DNA from: Asterella californica | Lineage: Eukaryota; Streptophyta; Marchantiopsida; Marchantiales; Aytoniaceae | Reading direction: 5' to 3' | Assembly: GCA_036924285.1 (NCBI GenBank) | Contig: JAYKYS010000008.1 | Location: 14,803,001-14,867,000, forward strand | DNA: 64,000 nucleotides | Shown: positions 56,090-64,000 of the stretch, in pieces | Numbering within the stretch: position 1 is the first letter of the stretch | Layout: each line of letters opens with the position of its first letter | The notes under the pieces: generated by a model | What the model saw: the letters and a program-made list of their open reading frames with translations, nothing else | Told to the model about the DNA's origin: nothing | The model's database searches: none | Made by a program: the position numbers and the translations under genes

Positions 56090-56900
56090 CCACTTCCACC
56101 TTGCAAACTGTATGGGCAGCCAAAGCTATCAAGGATTCCAGTCTGACGAAAGTTCTCTGCTGGACCAACGCTTCATCTCGAGTTCCAGACCAGCAAAGCT
56201 TAAGTCGTCTGCGAACTTCAATATGTTCTAGTATCCCAAGGGCTCCGGCTATGAAATCACTGGTGCGCCCATCGATTGTTCTGAATCCAACTCATCCAAT
56301 AAATCGTTGTCGAAAGTGTTGGGAAAGGTTGCAGAGACAGGACATCAGCCTAGCCTAGCCTCCCGTTGAGCTATCTCGAAAAGATCCGACGTTTGACCAA
56401 TGGTCAGTACCTAGCTAAGTTGTGTAAAAGATTTTCAACATACCTGCTGGTCTTCTGACCCCTGCCTGTCTTTCGTTAAGCAGCCCTTTCTGTTCCAGAG
56501 ATATACTAATGGACGCTACAGAACAGTTTACCCACCACATTTAGCAAGGTGATTCCTCTAAGATTAGCAGGGTCGTCCCTTTCCGTTTTTTAAGAATGGA
56601 ACAATTTGGAAACCGTCAAAGACTGTCACAGTATCATGCGATCCGTACTAAACTTCGAAGAGCTCATTTAGTATGTTATTGCACTCACAGCCTTAAAGTT
56701 TACTAGCCCAGGTACTCCTTGGGCAATTCCCTCCACAATGAACCCACTATTTAGTCGATGTTAGAACTCTTCAACCGCATCCGCAGATTTTTTGTGGTTC
56801 TGACAAAGTCCTCCATTTATAAGAATCTCTGCTGCAATTAGGGTTAGTTGATTCAGCTAGTCTCTGAGTTCCACAAGTTAGAGAATGATCAGATGAACTC
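56090..56900 (-). pseudogene. Degenerate LINE reverse transcriptase
   Basis: On the minus strand three RT landmarks appear in order with family-like spacing. AEILINGG is near 56840 (the PAELLKNGG region), DDPANLRGITLLNVVGKLF near 56586-56517 (the RT block-2/3 signature), and KFADDLSFAG near 56190-56218 (catalytic FADD). They are in different frames and stops lie between them, so it is long dead. No A-tail or target duplication was identified. Non-LTR elements copy their RNA at a nicked target; this piece is only the palm domain. Confidence 0.75.
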
Positions 56901-59363
56901 TGCGGTGCCTGCCCCTCGGAGAGGCATTCCAGAGGGTTCTAAGTTCAAGACCAGTGAAAATGGTACGAAAAGGCCACTATAGGATGACAACCGTGAGCGC
57001 AAGAAAATAGATCCACTCAGCACTGTGGTTCACTCGGAAGCATGATCCACATCGGCACGTCCTAAAGAATGCTATGGGAACTGCATGAAAACTGCGCTAT
57101 GGTAAACATTCGGTGATGAAGAACTTTGAAGGAGCTCCAGTTATAACTCTGAGAGTCAGAATGTTAAGGAAGTGCATGACACCAGCTTTGCGTGCTATCT
57201 TTTCGTGCCGAAGTAACTCACGCAGGCAAGGAACAGGAATGACGTTATACTTTTGGAGAGCCGGGATGAGAAAAGAGAACCGTGTTCAGCGGTGAACATG
57301 TACGCTTGACTTTCTCCACTTCGTGTAGCATCCTTTTGCCACATTCCATGCGACAAGTAATTCCTTCCGTTTTTCAAGGACTTGTTATTCGCAGACTTAT
57401 TGGACGTAATTTTGCACCCAATCTTAGAGCAGCCAAAACTATGATTCAAAATAAACACAACTGTTACTCTCCTTCATTACCTGCAGTGAGGAGGGACCTG
57501 TTGGCAGAGTAGGTGTATCCTAATTTGTTGGCCTGGGAGAATTCTGAAGAGGAAACGGTTGAACTAGATGCATCACCCCACGGAAGCTAAAGTATGTCGA
57601 GACTTGGGAATGTGAATCGGTGCAGATGATGTCTCCGGTGCTCTCCCCTTCTGTACAAACAGAAAAGCAGGCGAACTTATCTTCAATCTGTCTTGTTGTA
57701 GATCCTCAGAGCAGTAGGCCCAATGCAGTTCATATTCATAGTTCAGAGCATTCTAACTGTCTTCAGAGTGTACCTTGAGCAGGTTATCCCAACTTCGCAT
57801 ATACTGTCCATATCAGGTCCAACGGGGCTGAGTGTGGTCTGCTTTTGAATAACTTTAAGGGTTTAAAGTAAAGCTTGTCAAAACGCGTATTAACTTTGAC
57901 AGATGGAGAATGCTCCGAAGTAAACTTGATTCCTGCACTGTGATATCTAATTTTTTATGGTTGTGGAGATGGATCGAACGAGTGAGAGTGTTGACGTGAC
58001 TGTTAGGAAGTTATAACTCGATGCTTTTACCGGCGGAGAGTTATTCCAATTCTTTGAAAATACAAGAACTGAGTACATCACAGCAGACAGACCTTCCATG
58101 GAAATACTCATGGATCCACATATGCCCCAGTATCTTGTCATCTCGCTTCATAAAAGGAGAACTTCTGTTTAGAAGCTTGTGTTAAGTACAATCTTCGTGA
58201 CTACAGTATATGAGTGACAAATGGGCCGTCCCCTTAAAGTAGGAACGAACATTTACATTCTACGACTAGACGAACTCTCTCATTCATGCCGCTAAACTTT
58301 CTCATTCCTTATTCTGTGACTTTCGTTCATCATCCGCAGTACTAGCACAAGCAATTGAAGGTTCCTACCCAAAACTCAACCCTGGCTACCGTAATATGTC
58401 GGTTGAGACTTTACGAGGCGAACTGAAGCTGCAAAGACCCATCTCGAAGAAAGAAACTTTTTACCATTCTGCGAACCCCACCACCGGGAAAAGCGACACC
58501 TCAGATAGACGTCCACATTAGTGTTTTTCTTTTTCAACATTCATGAACGGAAACCGGATACCTACTCGTCTCGCGAGTAGCAAGCACAATATTTTCGTGG
58601 AACCGTATCTACTGATACGTTTTTCACTTTGAAGAGGTTTAGGGGTACTTAAACTTACCCTAGAAACTTACTTCATCGGTGCTTACATTCACGAGTTGAG
58701 ATTTTGACAGTGTAAAGGTAGAATTCAAAAGGTAAAGTCGTCATGTGTGCTGGCGAATGTATCACTCGACAGATCTGGATCGCGTTTAGGGTTTCCACGT
58801 AGATCTTAGATTTCATCGCAGAGAGAGAGAAAAGAAGAAACAAGAGTATGAGAGGAAGTCATTTCAGGAGTGTCGGAAATCAGAACGGTGGAGATCGAGA
58901 CAAATCAGTGAAAGGTTCTACGGTGTTAGTTATATTAGTGATGAGGGTGGGTAACACTAGTAAAAATGAGTTGTTTAAAAGACTGTATAATGATATACAC
59001 CATTTATTTACTTGGTCAGCCCATGCGCAAATGTCGTTATTTGATCGAGCACCTGCGCGTAAGTGCTTACTTGATCAGGCCCATGACTGGTAGTAGGAAG
59101 TGAGTTATATACACGTAAGCCTAGTGTGTCAAAGTGGACTTCTGAGATGACATGACAGCTCCATGTTAATACAGGGAAGTGACGCGATATAAGTTGACGA
59201 GAATCCGATAGAAGTTGACAGGAACGTGATGAGAGAAATGCAAAGAACCGAACGACCTCGTTCTCGTTCACAACGAGTATCATCTTAGTGTAGTGCCTTT
59301 AGCGATTAGCGAGAAAGTGAAACTAGCAATCGCATGATGCACATCTTAAAATAATTTGAGCGT
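56901..59363. other. Non-coding stretch
   Basis: No supported gene. A plus-strand open block near 57957-58160, split by one stop, has ordinary protein-like composition but no family I know. Diverged ~30-bp tandem units containing TTGATC-A-GC-C lie at about 59009-59090. Confidence 0.45.
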
Positions 59364-61220
59364 TGTCGTGTCGTGGACCGGCTCCTACCTTAAATTCAAA
59401 CTTCGATGCTTGTCGCTCCAAAGACACTCATGAGAAGACAAGCTAGGCCCCAGCTTACGGATTTTGGCACAATCTCAGATCTCCATTTTCATCACATAGA
59501 TGGGTAGAGCTCCTTGTCAGCTTTCCATAGGCATCTTGTCTACTTCGTTTGGGTGCCTAGTGGAGAAGTTACAGGACTCGAAAGATGGAGAAAATAAGCT
59601 AGGCCCCAGCTTACGGGGTTTTGGCACCACTTCGGATCTTCGTTTTTATCGCACCAGTGGATAGAGCTCCTTGTCAGCATTCCATAGGCACTTTGTCTAC
59701 TTCGTTTGGACGCATAGTGAAGAAGTTACGCGATTCGAAAAAAGGTAAAATCAAGCTAGGCCCCTAGTTACTTGCTGACTGGGTATTTAGGGTATCAGGC
59801 GTTATATCAAAGACGCAAGGGGCCTGCTTCTGATTATTGAGGGTTGAACTTCGTAAGTACAGACTGTTGCAAGGGGGCTGCTTAAGGAGCTTGCTTGTTC
59901 CTGCGATCTGTCGGTGGATGTTTTGGAGAATTGGGAAGTCCAATACACGTGCGCAAGGTGTCATCGGGTTCAGATCTGTGCAGGCTACGCACAGGTTAAG
60001 ACGGTTCTGGAAGAGACGGATCGGGGGTTGTGTTCTAGGAGAAATTGAGACGCAGGAAGGAGATTTGGGGTTTTCAGTTACCTGTGAAGGAGAGTTGGAC
60101 CGTTCGGACCGTTCCGGACCAAACTTGCTGTCCTTGGATCCATCGGGATCAGAACAACGAGTTCTTCAGGAAATTGAAGACGATACAAAGTTTCATCGGG
60201 CGGTTTGGGAGTTATGAGAGAAATTGGCTCGCAGGGAAGCGCTTGCGTTAAGTTTTCATCGCCTGCGACTTGAGATTGGATTGTTCTTCGCGATCGGTGA
60301 GCCAAGTTCTTCGTTCTTGGTGCCTACGCGATCAGGAAGTCCTCATGTACGCATAGGAGAAGACTGTAAGTGAATTGGATTGCTGGTTTGGGTGTGGTGA
60401 GCAAATTTGAGCCGCAGGGAGCCGATTTACGTCAGTTTTTTGCAACCTGCGACCAAATTTCTCGAGTGGTTTTGCAAGGGGAACTCCAAACGGCTTGTTT
60501 GGAGTCTTGTTGGGTTCAGGATAGCCAGATCTACCTACCAGCAAAGACAGATATCAGTTTAGACGATCCGTTTGTGCGGTGTGAGCGGTTTTAAGCTGCA
60601 GGGAGGAGTTTTTGAAGGTTCGGTCACCTGCGACCAAAAATTGGCGATATCTCGACTATCGGGAGTCGGATCTGAAGGTTTCTTGAGCCAACGGAGTCAA
60701 GGAAGGAGACCCTATCAACATTTGAAGATCGTTTGGCAAAAGGAGAAAGTTCCCAGATAGGTCTTTTTCGGTTCCTTCGCTATAGGTTTCGTCCTTTTGC
60801 GTTCGTTAAGGACTTAGTTGGTTGTGTATGGCTTGTGGTAGCTAGCTTTAGCCAAGAGCTAGTGTGTGGATGTGGTTTGGACTTGATTTTGGATCGCGTG
60901 ATACTGTTGTGGCTCTGGTTGTTAGCAAAGAGAAGTTTCTTTTGCTTTGAGCTGCGCTTTGGCGATTTCAGGCTAGGGTTGCGATTCACGGGTTTGTTTT
61001 AGGGCTTCTGAAGTAGGTTACAGATCGCTCTGGTCTGTTCCTCAGTTTTGTGTTGTTAGGAGAAAGAAACGGCAGTGTACATACATTTGGAGTGGTATAT
61101 ATTGCGCGTTCGTTTTCGTGGTTGTTCGTCTTTGTCTTGTCTCTGTTTGGCACACAACATCTCCACAGCCAGGAACCTCGCGTTTTCCTGGACATCCTTC
61201 ACGCAATATCCGACACGATA
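59364..61220 (+). repeat. Element C 5' LTR (1857 bp)
   Basis: The start was set by similarity to the element B LTR start (TGTCG) and the end by CGATA just before the PBS. The 3' partner is outside the window, so both limits rest on comparison with B. Open frames in it (for example 59837-60217) have no domain. Confidence 0.8.
59441..59770 (+). repeat. 156-bp tandem repeats in element C LTR
   Basis: AGCTAGGCCCCAGCTTACGG starts at 59441 and 59597, and a third partial unit (AGCTAGGCCCC) starts at 59754. Units share GATAGAGCTCCTTGTCAG-like and CTTTGTCTACTTCGTTTGG-like stretches. They lie in the first 400 bases of the LTR, the likely U3. Confidence 0.9.
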
Positions 61221-61223
61221 CGG

Positions 61224-61241
61224 TGGTGAACTCGACATGAA
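61224..61241 (+). other. Element C primer-binding site, tRNA-Trp
   Basis: TGGTGAACTCGACATGAA, two changes from the exact element B site, three bases after the LTR end. Confidence 0.8.
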
Positions 61242-61296
61242 GGTATGGGATGGAGATTTCTTCTGTGTGTGAACTTTGAAGAAGAGATTGGCAGTC

Positions 61297-62025
61297 ATGA
61301 GTGGGGATGGGAAAGGTGATGGAGATGGAGCTAGTGGTTCAAGTGGGTTACCGAAGGTGCAGTTGGATCCGACGACTGCATCGATGTTCCAAGCTTTCAC
61401 TATGTTCTTACGGCAGCAACAGTCTGATGAGCGGAAGGAAGCTTTGGCAACAAAGGCGCTACAAGCGGTGGTCAGCAGGATTGACCAGTTTGATGGAATA
61501 GATGTCTCAACGTATCTGAGACATTATGTGAAGGAGATGGAGCTGAACCGGATCTCAGAAGATGAGATGATTGAGACGTTTGAGTTGGCAGCAGCTCCAG
61601 AGATTAGGGATCATGTTAAAATGCTAACGAAGCATTTTAACAACGATTGGGAGACTTTTGCTCGTGCCTTGATGGATGAGTACTTCTTGGAGGACTCTGA
61701 TAGAGTCACCAAGAAGTCATTCTTGGAGTGGGTTGAGCAACCAAGGAAGGGTTTACAAGCTACTGAGTTGCTCAAAGAGTTTGAGAAGCAGTTTTCACGG
61801 CTGACCAGGATGAAGAAGTTGACGTTGCAGTCCAACAAGACAGAGCTATTTCTTCGGGCTGCAGATGAGAAGTTGCAGGAGAAGCTAGAGGTACTTCTGG
61901 AAGATCGGGAGGAGGACGATGGATTGACCAGCAGCTGGAAGAAGCTGTTGGTCTGCTTACCAAGAGGGAGCGGAGACGAGAGAAAGTTCCTGTTAGGAGA
62001 CTGGCGCCAACACCTACAGCTGTAA
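61297..62025 (+). pseudogene. Element C Gag, N-terminal part
   Basis: The ATG at 61297 opens a Gly/Asp-rich leader, then a capsid-like region matching element B Gag (shared RKEA-ATKALQ, QFDG and DRVTKKSF-EWV stretches). Similarity to B stops near 61940, after SSWKK, where the frame changes; the last 25 or so codons are off-frame. The true continuation is the 61941-63704 frame. One indel therefore separates capsid from the rest in this copy. Confidence 0.85.
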
Positions 62026-63704
62026 CACCTGTTCCTGTAGTCCGACCAGTTCCTGTTGCTAGACAAGTAGTACCAGTTGCTCCAGCTGTTCCTGTTGTTC
62101 CAGTTGTTCAGGCACCCATGGTATCTCCGAAGAAGGATGACTCAAACCTTGAGGAGATATTGCGTAGAATGCGAGATCTGCAGATCAAGCTCACCAAATT
62201 GGAAGAGAAGGGATCTACAAGCGGAGTAAGACCGGTTGAGAAGCAAGGCTGGATCCAGCGGTGTATCTGGTGCGATGGTACTGATCATCCGCGCAGAGAT
62301 TGCAAGGAGTTCACAGATATTCTGCAGCAAGGAGTGATCTTCTGGAAGGATGGGAAGGTAGCGTTGAGGGATACTGGTGCACTTCTTCAGACCAACTTTG
62401 GTAGAGGAGGGATGAAGAAGTTGGTTGAGGACCACCTATCAGCGCAAGCAGTCGCAATCGTGGAAGCTGGAACTTATGGCACAAGGGTTGAGGATCAAGC
62501 TGAGAGGAGTTTCAACAAGCAAGTTGAGCCAAGTGAGTTGTGGTCATCTGCCATCTCCATGAAACAGAAAGGGAAGATGGCACGTGAGACGTTGCAGAGG
62601 ACAGCTGCTACGATCAGAAGGGATACTGGATGGGAGGATCCAATAGAAGCTCTATCGGTGCATGCTTACATCGCCAAGAACCAACACGAAGCGCTGTTGG
62701 AAGAGAAGAGAAGGCGAGATTCAGAGAATTCAGGAGAAGGGACTTCTTCAAAGAAACAGACTCGAGGAGAGAAGATTCGCCAAGAGGTTCGGGATGCAGG
62801 AGCTCAAGACCTACCGATGGACGATGCTCCTTCTCCATCGAAGGAAAAATCTCAGAAGGAGAAGGGTAAGCCGACTGCATACAAGCTACAGTCGGATATT
62901 GAGGCATCAACAGACTTGAAGGGAGTCTTGGAAGATCGCATTCTGAATGCGAAGGTGGAGTTTACTTTGAGAGAAGTGTTAGGCATCGCCAAGCGTGAGT
63001 TTCATGATGTCATCATCGATGTCATCAAACGGAAACGACAGATTACGGGTGAGACTGGTTTATCGCATGCATTGGATACTAGGATGTCTGTGGATGAGGA
63101 GAGAGAGCTTGCAAGGTGCAGTGTCTATTCTCCAGAGGAAGAAAGAGATCGAAGACGCAAGGTGCATTTTGAGGATGAAGAGGAGGATGGGAAGCGGAGC
63201 TCAAGTCATTACAGCCACAGCCACTGGGCTCGAGCTACGACGGAGACGTTGGTGAGGATCGAGGACTTGGATGAGCCGGTGGTTGCTCTGATCGATCATG
63301 GATCAGAAATCAACATCATGTCGAAGGAGCTATACAAGAAGAAGAAGTGGCCGATCGACACAGAGCATGGATGGGTCATAAGAGCAGCCAACAACACGAG
63401 AGGAGACTTGTATGGAGCTTGTCCAGACATCAGAGTGCGCGTAGATGATGTTGCTATCGAGCAAAACTTCTTTGTTCAGGAAGCAACATCATACCCACTC
63501 ATTCTAGACCAACCTTTCATCATAGCAACCCGGATGGAGACAAAGGTACTGGACGACGGATCTGCGTATGCTAGGATCCGAAGTCAAGATGGGAAGAGAG
63601 CGGTACAGTTCCTGACTGTACCGTCCAACCACGAGCGCAACCGAGATCGTTTGAGGGAGAAGCCGCTTCCAAGGGTGAGTGAAGAGTTCAAGGATTTTCG
63701 TTGA
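61941..63704 (+). pseudogene. Element C Gag C-terminus and protease
   Basis: Continuous open frame from about 61941; the first ATG at 62118 is internal to a Pro/Val-rich linker and is probably not a start. It carries the zinc knuckle CIWCDGTDHPRRDC (about 62263), the charged linker, and the protease with VALIDHGSEIN (about 63272) and YPLILDQPFI. It ends EEFKDFR-stop. Unlike element B, the gag-linker-protease order is in one frame here, which shows where the two element B frameshifts are. Marked pseudogene only because it is cut off from its capsid part. Confidence 0.85.
63692..63698 (+). promoter_or_regulatory. Candidate -1 frameshift site, protease/pol junction of element C
   Basis: G GAT TTT, followed two codons later by TGA. 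Slipping back one base enters the frame that encodes the pol N-terminus, exactly as in element B. Confidence 0.5.
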
Positions 63705-64000
63705 GTACCACTATAGAGCGAGATTGTGGTGGTGCGCAAGAGAAGGTACTCTCACTTGATGGAGATAGTGCCTTTTGTACAAGGTTTATTGGATTTTCAG
63801 AGTGTGGGATTGCTGTCTACAAGATAGAAGAGCTGAAAAGAAAAGAACAAAAACATTTGCGTGGTGTTGAGCTGATGTTGAAAGAGTTGGGTGAGCTAGA
63901 AGGGGATGAATGGATTTTTGGTGTTTATGAAGAGGATGGGTTGGAAGATCCTTTGCAAGAGATCATGTCTATTGGATGGGAGGATATGGATAAGGTCGTG
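63702..64000 (+). CDS. Element C pol, N-terminal part
   Basis: Open frame in the -1 phase after protease, running off the window. Its first residues (STTIERDCGG, EKVLSLDGDSAFCT) align with element B pol (STAIERGHSG, EKVLSLEKESAFCT). It is the charged region before RT; no catalytic motif has been reached by base 64000. Confidence 0.8.

Larger units (their letters stand above)
59364..64000 (+). mobile_element. Element C: Ty3/gypsy relative of element B (right end outside window)
   Basis: Plus-strand element with a 5' LTR, tRNA-Trp PBS, gag, protease and the beginning of pol, cut by the window end. The LTR start TGTCGTGTCGTGG-CCGGCTCCT matches the element B LTR start TGTCGTGTTGTGG-TCGGCTCCT. 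Both LTRs end CGATA, and Gag, protease and the pol N-terminus align along their length. It is a separate, clearly diverged lineage of the same family. Confidence 0.92.

Noticed and set aside
57113..57295. 60-codon plus-strand frame near the LINE remnant
   Set aside because: No motif, and its strand is opposite to the RT remnant.
57957..58160. Plus-strand open block with protein-like composition
   Set aside because: Interrupted by a stop and not assignable to any family; mentioned only in the stretch description.
1..64000. tRNA genes, rRNA genes, CRISPR arrays and bacterial operons
   Set aside because: No A/B-box pair with a foldable tRNA, no rRNA signature and no spaced identical short repeats seen. 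The content is eukaryotic retroelements.

Overview
The window looks like repeat-rich nuclear DNA of a land plant. It holds two families of Ty3/gypsy LTR retrotransposon, a Ty1/copia remnant and two LINE-type remnants. The primer-binding sites match plant-type tRNA-Trp (18 bases) and, with mismatches, tRNA-Asp. There are long gene-poor AT-rich stretches, and I recognise no intact host gene. A non-seed plant such as a moss or liverwort is my guess, but nothing here proves the lineage.

Layout. (1) 1-8461: element A, a Ty3/gypsy element on the minus strand, complete except that its left LTR runs off the window. Its order in element direction is 5' LTR, tRNA-Asp-like PBS, a leader with a 190-bp tandem repeat, two small ORFs (one with its own zinc knuckle), gag-protease, pol, PPT, 3' LTR. 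Pol has one TGA in the integrase core, and the protease is split by a +1 shift. (2) 8618-27825: element B, a different Ty3/gypsy element, also minus strand, present as a tandem LTR-internal-LTR-internal-LTR array with an exact 8403-bp period and a 4-bp target duplication (CCGC). Each unit has an intact RT-RNase H-integrase ORF of about 1167 codons and a gag-protease region with two frameshifts shared by both units. (3) 8462-8617 and 27826 to about 31390: the plus-strand copia element into which B, and probably A, inserted. Its pol is recognisable but carries six in-frame stops and several frameshifts.

(4) About 31.5-32.2 kb: open blocks in three frames, perhaps a broken gene. (5) 33235-35034: a LINE-type retrocopy flanked by perfect 16-bp target duplications, ending in an A-rich tail and containing a zf-RVT-like domain. 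(6) 35-59.3 kb: largely non-coding DNA with short direct repeats, many near-perfect palindromes, a very large imperfect inverted repeat (49632-52240, arms of about 1.1-1.3 kb around a 146-bp spacer), and a decayed LINE reverse transcriptase on the minus strand near 56.1-56.9 kb. (7) 59364-64000: element C, a plus-strand relative of B with a 1857-bp 5' LTR, a tRNA-Trp PBS, gag-protease and the start of pol; it runs off the right edge.

How the parts work together: within each LTR element, Gag forms the particle, protease cuts the polyprotein, RT/RNase H copies RNA primed from the tRNA at the PBS, and integrase inserts the cDNA. In B and C, pol lies in the -1 frame relative to protease at a shared GGATTTT heptamer, which suggests programmed frameshifting. 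All percentages, difference counts and boundaries come from reading by eye; no alignment program was run.
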